Source: Herbidospora daliensis
GTDB taxonomy: Bacteria > Actinomycetota > Actinomycetes > Streptosporangiales > Streptosporangiaceae
Assembly: GCF_001570585.1 (NCBI RefSeq)
Contig: NZ_BBXF01000006.1
Span: 452,383 to 516,382, forward strand
DNA: 64,000 nucleotides
Direction of reading: 5' to 3'
The position numbers were made by a program, and so were the translations under genes. Shown piece by piece: positions 27,869-36,297 of this stretch (position 1 is its first letter; every line of letters begins with the position of its first letter). The notes under the pieces are model-generated. The model was given only the letters and a program-made list of their open reading frames with translations. It did no database searches and had not been told where the DNA came from.

Positions 27869-27899
27869 ATCCCGGGAGGCCGTATCGGTCTCCCGGGAT
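27869..27899 (+). terminator. Long hairpin between khpA and rimM
   Basis: ATCCCGGGAGGCCG can pair with CGGTCTCCCGGGAT around a TAT loop, a 14-bp stem with one G-T wobble. It is followed by CGTCGTTTC rather than a full T-run, so it may be an attenuator or RNA-processing site inside the ribosomal operon rather than a complete terminator. Confidence 0.6.
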
Positions 27900-27921
27900 C
27901 GTCGTTTCTGGAGAACTCCTG

Positions 27922-28434
27922 ATGCAGCTCGTCGTCGGCCGGATCGGCCGCCCCCACGGCGTCCGCGGTGAGGTGACCGTCGAGGTCCGCACCGACGAGC
28001 CGGGGGAGCGGTTCGCGCCCGGCGCGCGGCTGGCCACCGACCCGGCCTCCCGGGGGCCGCTCACGGTCCGCCAGGCCCGCTGGCACAAGGGCATCCTGCT
28101 GCTGTCCCTCGACGGGGTCGAGGGGCGGGAGGCCGCCGAGGCGCTGCGCGACACCATGCTCGTCATCGACTCGGCCGAGATCGCGCCCTCCGACGACCCC
28201 GACGAGTTCCACGACCACCAGCTCATCGGGCTGGCCGTGGTGAACGCCGAGGGCGAGAACCTGGGCGAGGTGACCGACGTGCTGCACCACGGGCAGGACC
28301 TGCTGGTCGTCAAGCGGCCCGGCCGCGACGACGCCTACGTGCCGTTCGTGAAGGCGCTGGTGCCCGACGTCGACCTCGCGGCCGGCCGCCTGGTCGTCTC
28401 GGCGCCCCCGGGCCTGTTCGACCTCGACGCCTGA
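27922..28434 (+). CDS. rimM: Ribosome maturation factor RimM
   Basis: Assists 30S head maturation by binding uS19. 170 residues; the N-terminal barrel starts LVVGRIGRPHGVRGEVTVEV and the C-terminal PRC-barrel contains LIGLAVVNAEGENLGEV and YVPFVKALVPDVDLAAGRLVV. ATG preceded by GGAGA. One base separates its stop from trmD, implying coupled translation. Confidence 0.96.
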   Translation: MQLVVGRIGRPHGVRGEVTVEVRTDEPGERFAPGARLATDPASRGPLTVRQARWHKGILLLSLDGVEGREAAEALRDTMLVIDSAEIAPSDDPDEFHDHQLIGLAVVNAEGENLGEVTDVLHHGQDLLVVKRPGRDDAYVPFVKALVPDVDLAAGRLVVSAPPGLFDLDA

Positions 28435-28435
28435 C

Positions 28436-29200
28436 ATGCGCATCGACGTCATCTCGATCTTCCCCGAGTACTTCGCGCCCCTCGACGTCTCGCTGATGGG
28501 CAAGGCGCGGGCCAAGGGCATCCTCGACGTGCGCCTGCACCAGTTGCGGGAGTGGGCGCACGACGTGCACAAGACCGTCGACGACACGCCCTACGGGGGC
28601 GGGCCGGGCATGGTCATGAAGCCCGAGATCTGGGGCGCGGCGATCGACGACGTGATCGGCGAGGGCTCGCCGAGGCTGGTCGTGCCCACCCCGAGCGGCC
28701 GCCCGTTCACCCAGGCCGTCGCCCTGGAGTACGCCGCCGAGCCGTGGTTGCTCTTCGCGCCGGCCCGCTACGAGGGCATCGACAGCCGGGTCATGATCGA
28801 GTACGGCGCCCGCCTGCGGCTCGACGAGGTCTCGATCGGCGACTACGTGCTGGCAGGGGGCGAGGCGGCGGTGCTGGTCATGATCGAGGCCGTCGCCCGG
28901 CTGCTGCCCGGGGTGCTCGGGAACGCGGTCTCGGCGGTCGACGACTCGTTCGCGCCGGGGGCCATGGAGAACCTGCTCGAAGGCCCCGTGTTCACCAAAC
29001 CGCCGGTCTGGCGCGGGCACGAGGTCCCGGAAGTGTTGCTCTCGGGCCACCACGGCAAGATCGCCCGCTGGCGGCGCGACGAGGCGCTGCGCCGCACCCT
29101 GCGCAAACGACCCGAACTGATCGAACGCGGGGAGCTGTCGCCCGCCGATCTGCGGGCGATCGAGTCGTTTCGCGCCGACGGCGATCCTGTGGCAGACTGA
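28436..29200 (+). CDS. trmD: tRNA (guanine37-N1)-methyltransferase TrmD
   Basis: SPOUT-class methyltransferase that makes m1G37 and prevents +1 frameshifting. 254 residues. The trefoil-knot SAM site is visible in ARYEGIDSRVMIEY and EVSIGDYVLAGGEAAVLVMI, and DDTPYGGGPGMVM is the N-terminal hallmark. It begins one base after rimM. The 116-bp gap before rplS holds no gene. Confidence 0.97.
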   Translation: MRIDVISIFPEYFAPLDVSLMGKARAKGILDVRLHQLREWAHDVHKTVDDTPYGGGPGMVMKPEIWGAAIDDVIGEGSPRLVVPTPSGRPFTQAVALEYAAEPWLLFAPARYEGIDSRVMIEYGARLRLDEVSIGDYVLAGGEAAVLVMIEAVARLLPGVLGNAVSAVDDSFAPGAMENLLEGPVFTKPPVWRGHEVPEVLLSGHHGKIARWRRDEALRRTLRKRPELIERGELSPADLRAIESFRADGDPVAD

Positions 29201-29316
29201 AGCGCTGAATGCCTGCCGTTCGCAGGTTAGTCGTGCCCGCGTCCTTCTCGACGCCCCGCCTCGCAGGGGACGGACGGACCTCCGGGCGCTCTCTCAACTG
29301 ATGAGGAACCTCACTC

Positions 29317-29679
29317 ATGCACACGCAGATCCAGGAGCTCGAGAAGGCTGCCCTCCGCAGCGACATCCCGGCGTTCCGCCCGGGTGACACGCTCGAAGTG
29401 CACGTCCGCGTCGTCGAAGGCAACCGCTCCCGAATCCAGGTCTTCAAGGGCTTCGTGCTGCGCCGCCAGAACGGTGGTCTCCGTGAGACGTTCACCGTTC
29501 GCAAGATCAGCTACGGCGTCGGCGTCGAGCGGACCTTCCCGGTCCACAGCCCGGTCATCGAGAAGATCACGCTGGTGACCCGTGGCGACGTCCGCCGCGC
29601 CAAGCTCTACTACATGCGTGACCTGCGCGGCAAGGCCGCCCGCATCCGCGAGCGCCGCGACGCCCTGCCCGCGAAGTAA
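29317..29679 (+). CDS. rplS: 50S ribosomal protein bL19
   Basis: Large-subunit protein at the 30S-50S interface, 120 residues. Family stretches: [33 protein letters not shown] and [16 protein letters not shown] preceded by GAGGAA. It closes the ribosome-maturation cluster and is followed by a hairpin. Confidence 0.97.
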   Translation: MHTQIQELEKAALRSDIPAFRPGDTLEVHVRVVEGNRSRIQVFKGFVLRRQNGGLRETFTVRKISYGVGVERTFPVHSPVIEKITLVTRGDVRRAKLYYMRDLRGKAARIRERRDALPAK

Positions 29680-29695
29680 AGCGGCATATCCCTGC

Positions 29696-29735
29696 AAGCC
29701 CGTGCCTGACCGGCGCGGGCTTTCGCAGTTTTGGC
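29696..29735 (+). terminator. Terminator after rplS
   Basis: AAGCCCG (29696-29702) pairs with CGGGCTT (29716-29722), with inner pairs possible, followed by TTCGCAGTTTTGG. The T-run is interrupted, so efficiency is uncertain. Confidence 0.6.
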
Positions 29736-29839
29736 GCCCGGAAGCCGAGTCGGCGACGTCGCGTACTGTGACCATGATTTAGGCTCGTCTAGGCACGCGC
29801 GGGCGCGCCGCATCACTTGACTTCCCAGACCAGGACGGG

Positions 29840-30649
29840 GTGGACGTGGTCGCCGAAGACACCCATCAGAACGCCAAGCCCGGCAAGGACAAAAAGAGCG
29901 GCTCGTTCTGGCGTGAACTGCCCGTGCTGATCGTGGTCGCGCTGGTGCTCGCCCTGCTCATCAAGTCGTTCGTGGTCCAGGCGTTCTACATCCCGTCGGA
30001 GTCGATGGAGAACACCCTCCTGAAGAACGACCGGGTGCTGGTCAACAAGCTCGTCTACCGGGTCCGCGACATCGAGCGCGGCGACATCGTCGTCTTCTCC
30101 GGCGTCGACTCCTGGGCCGGCGAGGTCCAGTTCGACCCGCCCGCCAACCCGGTCGCCGGGTTCTTCCGCTGGGTCGGCACCGCGTTCGGCGTGGTCCCCG
30201 GCGAGAAGGACTACATCAAGCGGGTCATCGGCGTCCCCGGCGACAAGGTCAAGTGCTGCGACGAGGGCCAGGGCGGCCGCATCACCGTCAACGGGGTGCC
30301 CCTCGACGAAGAGAGCTACCTCTATCCCGGTGACGTTCCGTCACTGGGCAACTTCGAGATCGAGGTTCCGCCCGGCCGTCTGTGGGTCATGGGCGACCAC
30401 CGCTCCGTCTCGCTCGACTCGCGCGCCCACGGCGGCGACCCGGGCGGCGGCGCCATCCCGATCGACCAGGTCATCGGCCGCGCGTTCGTGAAGGTCTGGC
30501 CCTTCGACCGGGCCGGGATCCTGCCGATCCCCGAGACCTTCGGCCAGAAGGGCCTGGCCGCCGCGGCGGGCGCGGCCCCGCTGCTGCTGGGCTTCGTCGG
30601 GGCCTTCCCGCTCGTGGCCCTTAGGCGCCGCATACGGGTCAAGCGGTAG
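29840..30649 (+). CDS. lepB: Type I signal peptidase LepB (first of tandem pair)
   Basis: Membrane-bound serine-lysine peptidase cleaving Sec and Tat signal peptides outside the membrane. 269 residues: one N-terminal helix (LPVLIVVALVLALLIKSFVV), catalytic Ser55 in [11 protein letters not shown], Lys127 in DYIKRVIGVPGD, the conserved GDHR segment, and a second C-terminal helix (AAGAAPLLLGFVGAFPLVAL). GTG start after GACGGGG. The paralogue 12 bases downstream lacks the C-terminal helix, so the two differ in topology. Confidence 0.94.
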   Translation: MDVVAEDTHQNAKPGKDKKSGSFWRELPVLIVVALVLALLIKSFVVQAFYIPSESMENTLLKNDRVLVNKLVYRVRDIERGDIVVFSGVDSWAGEVQFDPPANPVAGFFRWVGTAFGVVPGEKDYIKRVIGVPGDKVKCCDEGQGGRITVNGVPLDEESYLYPGDVPSLGNFEIEVPPGRLWVMGDHRSVSLDSRAHGGDPGGGAIPIDQVIGRAFVKVWPFDRAGILPIPETFGQKGLAAAAGAAPLLLGFVGAFPLVALRRRIRVKR

Positions 30650-30660
30650 TCTTTCCGCCC

Positions 30661-31278
30661 GTGGCCGTCGCAGAAGAAGAGACCAACGCCTCCGGCAAGC
30701 CCGAGGAATCCGGCAAGCCGGAGAAAAAGAAGAAGTCCGCCCTCCGGGAGACGATCACCTTCACGATCGGCGGCATCGTCGTCGCCCTCCTGGTCCACTT
30801 CTTCGTCATGCGGTCGTTCTGGATCCCGTCGGAGTCGATGGAGAACACCCTGCTGGTCAACGACCGGGTGGTGGTGCTCCAGTTCGGCTCCATCGACCGC
30901 GGCGACATCGTGGTCTTCAAGGGCTGGGACGGCGAAGACACGATCAAGCGGGTCATCGGCAAGGGCGGCGACACCGTGAAGTGCTGCGACGCCCAGCGCC
31001 GCATCACCGTCAACGGCACCCCGATCGAGGAAGAGGGCAAGTACCTCTACCCCGGCGACTACGCCGGCCGCACCTTCGAGGTGAAGGTGCCGGCGGGACG
31101 CCTGTGGCTGATGGGAGACCACCGGTCCAACTCGATGGACTCCCGGTCGTACATCGACGACGAGTTCAAGGGGACGATCTCCGAAGACGACGTCATCGGC
31201 TTCGCCTTCGCCCGTTACTGGCCCCTTGACCGGCTCACATTCATATCGCAGCCGGACACCTTCTCCAACGTCCGGTGA
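30661..31278 (+). CDS. lepB: Type I signal peptidase LepB (second of tandem pair)
   Basis: Paralogue of the preceding peptidase, 205 residues, with one N-terminal membrane helix ([20 protein letters not shown]). Ser59 in [10 protein letters not shown] and Lys96 in [11 protein letters not shown] are intact, as is [12 protein letters not shown]. It lacks the insert and C-terminal helix of the first copy. GTG start. Tandem signal peptidases are common in mycelial actinomycetes and may divide substrates. Confidence 0.94.
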   Translation: MAVAEEETNASGKPEESGKPEKKKKSALRETITFTIGGIVVALLVHFFVMRSFWIPSESMENTLLVNDRVVVLQFGSIDRGDIVVFKGWDGEDTIKRVIGKGGDTVKCCDAQRRITVNGTPIEEEGKYLYPGDYAGRTFEVKVPAGRLWLMGDHRSNSMDSRSYIDDEFKGTISEDDVIGFAFARYWPLDRLTFISQPDTFSNVR

Positions 31279-31300
31279 TGGGGCGTACGCTGCTTCTGTC

Positions 31301-32008
31301 ATGACAGTCGCTTACCGTCCGCGCCCGAGCGTGGTCCGCCGTGACTCCGGCCTCTACGGCTACGAGCGCGCCCTGGCCCGCCGGGGCCTCAAGCCCGTCG
31401 CCGGCGTCGACGAGGCCGGTCGCGGCGCCTGTGCGGGCCCGCTGGTGGTCGCGGCCGTGGTCCTCGGACGCGAGATCGACGGCCTCAACGACTCCAAACT
31501 GCTGACCGAGGCCCGCCGCGAGGAGTTCCACGCCAGGATCATGGCGACCGCGAAGGCCGTCAGCGTCGTCGTCATCCCGCCCGAGGAGATCGACCAGCGC
31601 GGCCTCCACAAGTGCAACGTGGCGGGAATGCGCCGCGCGGTCGCCGGGTTGGGTCTCACGCCCGGATACGTCCTGACCGACGGATTCCCGGTCCCCGGCC
31701 TGCCGGCGCCCTCACTCGCCGTCTGGAAGGGCGACCAGGTGGCCGCCTGCATAGCGGCCGCGTCCATCATCGCGAAGGTGACCCGGGACCGCATGATGAC
31801 AACCCTGCATGAATCATTCCCCCAATACGGTTTCGCCGGGCATAAGGGCTATGTGACAAGAGACCACAGAGCCGCCCTCGCGCATCACGGGCCAAGCCAG
31901 CACCATCGGTTCTCGTTCGTGACAGTGGCTCGGACGATGCCGGGTATGAGGATGCGGGAGAATGAACCAGGGGCCGAAACGGGGTTGGGAACAGGAGGGC
32001 CGGAATGA
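31301..32008 (+). CDS. rnhB: Ribonuclease HII
   Basis: Removes ribonucleotides from DNA-RNA hybrids. 235 residues; the active-site motif is [23 protein letters not shown] (Asp37, Glu38), with later VLTDGFPV supplying another acidic residue. An open frame runs further upstream through the lepB end; ATG 31301 gives the family N-terminus. TACGCT at 31285 is a possible -10. The stop overlaps the DUF2469 gene (ATGA). Confidence 0.95.
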   Translation: MTVAYRPRPSVVRRDSGLYGYERALARRGLKPVAGVDEAGRGACAGPLVVAAVVLGREIDGLNDSKLLTEARREEFHARIMATAKAVSVVVIPPEEIDQRGLHKCNVAGMRRAVAGLGLTPGYVLTDGFPVPGLPAPSLAVWKGDQVAACIAAASIIAKVTRDRMMTTLHESFPQYGFAGHKGYVTRDHRAALAHHGPSQHHRFSFVTVARTMPGMRMRENEPGAETGLGTGGPE

Positions 32009-32328
32009 GCGCGGAGGATCTCGAGAAGTACGAGACCGAGATGGAGCTGCAGCTCTACCGCGAGTACCGCGATGTGGTCGGTCTGTTCACGTACGTCGTC
32101 GAAACCGAACGTCGGTTCTACCTGACGAATTCGGTCGACATGGAGGTGCGCACCGCAGAGAACGGCGAGGTCTTCTTCGACGTGAAGATGCAGGACGCAT
32201 GGGTGTGGGACATGTATCGACCGGCGCGGTTCGTGAAGAACGTACGAGTGGTGACATTCAAGGACGTGAACGTCGAAGAGCTCGCCAAGCCTGACTTGGA
32301 GATGCCGAAGGAGGGCTTCTCCAGCTGA
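32005..32328 (+). CDS. DUF2469 family protein
   Basis: Conserved actinobacterial protein of 107 residues, always close to rnhB and yraN; function unknown. It is acidic and starts [42 protein letters not shown] with no membrane segment. The start overlaps the rnhB stop by 4 bases and a strong hairpin follows 17 bases after the stop. Confidence 0.92.
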   Translation: MSAEDLEKYETEMELQLYREYRDVVGLFTYVVETERRFYLTNSVDMEVRTAENGEVFFDVKMQDAWVWDMYRPARFVKNVRVVTFKDVNVEELAKPDLEMPKEGFSS

Positions 32329-32345
32329 GGCTCACGCCGTCTTCG

Positions 32346-32387
32346 GGGCCGGGTCCGCTGTCCAGCGGGCCCGGCCCTTCTGCTTTT
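32346..32387 (+). terminator. Strong terminator after DUF2469 gene
   Basis: GGGCCGGGTCCGCT (32346-32359) pairs with AGCGGGCCCGGCCC (32364-32377) around a 4-base loop, with one G-T wobble, then TTCTGCTTTT. It ends the lepB-rnhB-DUF2469 transcript. Confidence 0.85.
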
Positions 32388-32462
32388 CCACAGGGCTGGG
32401 TTTGTCCACAGGCGGCGGCTGGGGTCCTTCACGGGCTGAGGTGTCCTGCGAGCCTGTGGCGC

Positions 32463-32819
32463 ATGGGAGCGGCGAAGGACGAGCTGGGGCGGGCCGGGGA
32501 GGAACTGGCGGCCGGCTATCTGGTGCGGCAGGGGATGGAGATCCTCGCGCGAAACTGGCGGTGCCGTGAGGGGGAGATCGACGTCGTCGCCCGTGACGGG
32601 GCGGTGCTGGTGGTCGTGGAGGTGCGGACGCGGTCGTCGGGGGCTTACGGGTCGGCGTTCGCGTCCGTGACGGAGGCGAAGCTGGCGCGGTTGCGGCGGC
32701 TGGCGGCGCGGTGGCTGGCGGGGCAGCCGGAGCGGTTCGCGTCGGTGCGGATCGACGTGGTGGCGCTTGATGGGTTCGCGGGAACGTTCTCGGTTCGGCA
32801 CGAGAAGGGGGTGTTCTGA
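32463..32819 (+). CDS. yraN: YraN/UPF0102 family nuclease-like protein
   Basis: Predicted Holliday-junction-resolvase-like endonuclease-fold protein, 118 residues. It shows GRAGEELAAGYL, ILARNWRCREGEIDVVARDG and VVVEVRTRSS, that is, the E-I-D...E-V-K/R core of the restriction-endonuclease fold. Usually linked with comM and dprA as here. Immediately downstream begins a 0.7-kb repeat field instead of the expected short gap to comM. Confidence 0.9.
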   Translation: MGAAKDELGRAGEELAAGYLVRQGMEILARNWRCREGEIDVVARDGAVLVVVEVRTRSSGAYGSAFASVTEAKLARLRRLAARWLAGQPERFASVRIDVVALDGFAGTFSVRHEKGVF

Positions 32820-32829
32820 GGTGTCTGCT

Positions 32830-33530
32830 GACGGGGCGGTCAAAGCTGGCCGTTTAGGTCTGGACGGTTCCGAGGCTGGGGCCCTTCGAGACTGGGCTGC
32901 CTCAAGGCCGGGGCGCTGTTTAGAAGTCGGCGCCTTAAGGCTGCGGTTGCCTTGGGCCGGAGGCCGTCCGAAGGCTGGGCCTTTGGGGGGCGGGCGGTTG
33001 AGGCTGAGGTGGTCTGGGCCGAAGCTGTTCAACGCCAAGGCCGATTGTGCGGGGTTGTTCAAGGTCAGAGCCGCTTCAGGCGGAGGCCGTTCGAAGCAAG
33101 GGCCGCTCTGAGGCAGGGATCGTTCGAGGCAAGGACTGCTCTTGGACGGGGGTCATCAAGGCCGGGACTGTACCTGAGCGTTTGTGGACGGACCGTTCGT
33201 GAGCGGGACCGCCTGGGGGCTGGAGCCTTTCTTGAGACCGAGGCCGTCTGAGGCCGAGGCTGTGTTGAGGCCAGGCCGTCTGACGCCGGGGCCCTGTGGA
33301 GCCGGGGCGGTTCGCGGCTGAGCCCATTCGGGGCGAGGCCGTTCGTGGCTGAGGCCGTTTAGGGCCGGGGTTGTTCAAGGCGAGGACCGTTCGGGCGGGG
33401 GCGTTCCGGGCCAGGGCTGTTTGGAGTTCGGGTCGTTTGAGGCCTGGGTCGTTCGAGTCTGGGGCGGTTTGAGGTCGGGGCTGTATTGGGACTGGGAGCG
33501 CTTCGAGGCGGGGGCCGTTTCAGGTCGGGG
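32830..33530. repeat. Degenerate short tandem repeats between yraN and comM
   Basis: About 700 bases consist of imperfect copies, roughly 15-20 bases each, of a unit like GCCGTTCGAGGCCGGGG, with variants such as GGCTGTTCAAGGC and GGCGGTTTGAGGTCGGG. The plus strand is markedly G-rich. Several open frames cross it but none shows a family, a ribosome-binding site or actinobacterial codon bias. It resembles a decayed minisatellite rather than a gene. The 120 bases from 33530 to comM are ordinary and contain the comM ribosome-binding site. Confidence 0.75.
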
Positions 33531-33649
33531 AGATCGCAAAGCCATCCGTGTTCAAGATCGCCCTAACGGTCGGGTCAGGCCGTCTGCTGGCGCGAGTTCC
33601 TCTGATGATCATGTTGCTGCCTTCGGTGGAAGGCGTAGGGGGTTGTTCG

Positions 33650-35185
33650 ATGCCTGTTGCACGTACGCGGTCCGCCGCGCTGGTCGGGGTGGCCGGGCAC
33701 ACCGTCGAGGTCGAGGCCGATGTGGGCCGGGGGCTGGTGGGCACCCACTTCATCGGCCTGCTCGACACGGCGATCAGCGAGGCCAGGGACCGGGTGAGGT
33801 CGGCCCTGCTGAACAGCAGGTTCGACTGGCCCGACGCCCGGGTGACCGTCTCGCTCTTCCCCGCCTCGCTGCCCAAGAAGGGCTCCTCCTTCGATCTGGC
33901 CATCGCCATGGCCGTGCTGGGTGCGGCGGGGCTCGTCCTGCCCGAACGCATCGCCGAACCGTTCTTCCTCGGCGAGCTGGGGCTCGACGGGCGGGTAAGG
34001 CCCGTCCGCGGCGTTCTCCCGGCCGCGCTCGCCGCGGTCGCCGCTGGGGCGCGCACGATGGTGGTCCCCGCGGCCAACGCCGCCGAAGCTGCCCTCGTAC
34101 CGGAACTCGCGGTGTTACCCGTGTCATCGCTGGGCGAGCTGGTCGAGATCCTGCGAGAGGGCGAGGCGCGGGCCAGGGCACCCTATTTCGACCCGATGGA
34201 GTTCGCCGTCCCCGCCGAGGAGAAGACCCTCGACCTCGCCGACGTCGCGGGCCAGGCCCTGGGCCGCTGCGCTCTGGAGATCTGTGCAGCCGGGGGTCAC
34301 AACCTGTGGTTCCTCGGCCCACCCGGAACCGGCAAGACCATGTTGGCCGAGCGGCTGACCACGATCATCCCGCCGCTCGACCGTGAGCAGGCGCTGGAGG
34401 TCACCGCGATCCACTCCATAGCGGGCACCCTCCCCGCCGACCGCCCCCTCCTGGCCCGGCCGCCCTTCGTCGCCCCCCACCACACCGCCTCGGCCGCAGC
34501 GGTGATCGGCGGCGGCACCGGCCAGATCCGCCCCGGCGCGGTCTCGCTGGCCCACCGCGGCTGCCTGTTTCTGGACGAAGCACCCGAGTTCCCACCCCGA
34601 GTGCTCGACTCGCTCCGCCAGCCGGTCGAGTCGGGCCAGGTCACGGTCTCGCGGGCGAGCGGCTCGGTCACCTTCCCGGCCCGGTTCACCCTCGTGCTGG
34701 CCGCCAACCCGTGCCCGTGCGGCCTCAGCGGCGAAGCCGGCCGTTTCTGCACCTGCACTCCGGCCGTCCGGCGACGCTACCTGGCGCGCCTGTCCGGCCC
34801 GCTGCTCGACCGGATCGACGTGAAGGTACGGCTCTCGCCCCCCACCCGGGCCGAACTCCTCGCCGACCGCGCCCTCACCGAATCCAGCGCCACCGTCGCC
34901 GAACGGGTCGTCGAAGCCCGGGAACGCGCCGCCGCCCGCCTGACCGGCACCCCGTGGCGTCTAAATGCCGAGGTCCCCTCGTCGCTGCTGCACGGCGGCT
35001 GGCGCCTCGACCCCCGCGTACTGGCACCCCTGCACCGGGCCGTCGACCTGGGCACCCTCAGCGCCCGAGGGGTCGACCGAGTGCTGAGGGTGGCCTGGAC
35101 GATCGCCGACATCAGCCGGCGCCCCCGGCCGTCGGCCGACGAGATCTCACTGGCACTCACGATGTGGATGGGAGAAGAACTGTGA
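33650..35185 (+). CDS. comM: ComM/YifB family AAA+ ATPase (Mg-chelatase-like)
   Basis: Hexameric branch-migration helicase family involved in natural transformation and recombination. 511 residues from ATG 33650, which has GTAGGGGG upstream; the frame is open from 33548. The N-terminal Lon-protease-like domain includes SSFDLAIAMAVLGAAG, Walker A is GPPGTGKTMLAERL (residues 223-236), Walker B is CLFLDEAPEF, and the C-terminus is the Mg-chelatase-type lid. The cysteine motif NPCPCGLSGEAGRFCTC is typical of the family. dprA overlaps its stop. Confidence 0.94.
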   Translation: MPVARTRSAALVGVAGHTVEVEADVGRGLVGTHFIGLLDTAISEARDRVRSALLNSRFDWPDARVTVSLFPASLPKKGSSFDLAIAMAVLGAAGLVLPERIAEPFFLGELGLDGRVRPVRGVLPAALAAVAAGARTMVVPAANAAEAALVPELAVLPVSSLGELVEILREGEARARAPYFDPMEFAVPAEEKTLDLADVAGQALGRCALEICAAGGHNLWFLGPPGTGKTMLAERLTTIIPPLDREQALEVTAIHSIAGTLPADRPLLARPPFVAPHHTASAAAVIGGGTGQIRPGAVSLAHRGCLFLDEAPEFPPRVLDSLRQPVESGQVTVSRASGSVTFPARFTLVLAANPCPCGLSGEAGRFCTCTPAVRRRYLARLSGPLLDRIDVKVRLSPPTRAELLADRALTESSATVAERVVEARERAAARLTGTPWRLNAEVPSSLLHGGWRLDPRVLAPLHRAVDLGTLSARGVDRVLRVAWTIADISRRPRPSADEISLALTMWMGEEL

Positions 35186-36291
35186 CCGGTGACCGGCCCG
35201 CACGCGCGGCCTTGACCCGGATCGCCGAAACCGGCGACGAGACCATGGGCCGCCAGATCGCGGCCCACGGCGCGGAGGCCGTCCTGGCCGCGATCCGCAA
35301 GGGCGCCTTGCAGGGCGTCGACGACCGCCGGGCAGCGGCCTGGCGAACCCGGGCCCTGGCCGCCGGCGACCCCCACGACGACCTCGCGCGCTACAGGTTC
35401 GTCATTCCCGGCGACCCCGACTGGCCGAGTCAACTTGACGACCTGGGCGACGCCCGCCCCATCGGCCTCTGGACAGACGGCAGGGGAGACCTCCGCCGCG
35501 CGTCCGTCCGCTCGATCGCGCTGGTCGGCGCACGGGCGGCCAGCGCCTACGGGGTTAACGTGGCCTCCGAACTGGCCTGCCGCCTCTCCGACCGCGGCTA
35601 CTCGGTGATCTCCGGGGGCGCGTACGGCATCGACGCCGCCGCCCACCGAGGCTGCCTCGCCGGCCCGTCGCCCACGATCGCGATCCTGGCCTGCGGCGTG
35701 GACGTCCCCTACCCGGCCGCCCACCAGGACCTGTTCGCCGCCATCCGGGAAGAGGGCTTGGTGATCAGCGAATCACCGCCCGGGGTGAACCCGACGCGGT
35801 TACGCTTCCTCGTCCGCAACCGGGTCATCGCGGCACTGTCGCGGGGGACGGTGGTCGTCCAGGCTGCTCCCCGCTCAGGGGCGCTGAACACCGCCCACCA
35901 CGCCTTCCAGCTGAACCGTCACCTGATGGCGATCCCAGGCCCGGTCACCAGCGACGTCTCGGTCGGCTGCAACAACCTGATCCGTCTCGGAAAAGCCATG
36001 TGCGTGACGTCGGCCGACGAGATCCTGGAACAGGTCGGCCAAGCAGGAGACGACATCGCCCCCATCCCGCGCGGCCCCGTCACCCGCCGAGACCTGCTCA
36101 GCCTGGAGTCCAAGCGCATCCTCGACGCCATGCCGGGCGGCCTGGGCGTGATCGGCCCGGCCGAGGTCGCCCTCAAGGCGGGCCTCCCGTTGCCGGTGAC
36201 CCTGAGCTGCCTGGGCAGCCTGGAAGCCGGCGGTTACCTGAAACGGGAGGAGACCGGCTGGCGGCTGAGCGCCAGAGGAAGGGGAAGATAA
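35182..36291 (+). CDS. dprA: DNA-processing protein DprA
   Basis: RecA loader for incoming single-stranded DNA. 369 residues; GTG start overlapping the comM stop (GTGA). A helix-hairpin-helix-like N-terminus is followed by the Rossmann-like domain: IALVGARAASAYG, VISGGAYGIDAAAHRG, LVRNRVIAALSRGTVVVQA and SGALNTAHHAF. A C-terminal winged-helix segment closes the protein (LEAGGYLKREETGWRLS). Six bases precede xerC. Confidence 0.95.
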   Translation: MTGDRPARAALTRIAETGDETMGRQIAAHGAEAVLAAIRKGALQGVDDRRAAAWRTRALAAGDPHDDLARYRFVIPGDPDWPSQLDDLGDARPIGLWTDGRGDLRRASVRSIALVGARAASAYGVNVASELACRLSDRGYSVISGGAYGIDAAAHRGCLAGPSPTIAILACGVDVPYPAAHQDLFAAIREEGLVISESPPGVNPTRLRFLVRNRVIAALSRGTVVVQAAPRSGALNTAHHAFQLNRHLMAIPGPVTSDVSVGCNNLIRLGKAMCVTSADEILEQVGQAGDDIAPIPRGPVTRRDLLSLESKRILDAMPGGLGVIGPAEVALKAGLPLPVTLSCLGSLEAGGYLKREETGWRLSARGRGR

Positions 36292-36297
36292 ACGGAT

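Noticed and set aside
32767-33251. Plus-strand frames of about 100 codons inside the repeat field after yraN
   Set aside because: Built from the short repeat itself, no ribosome-binding site, no family, unusual codon use.
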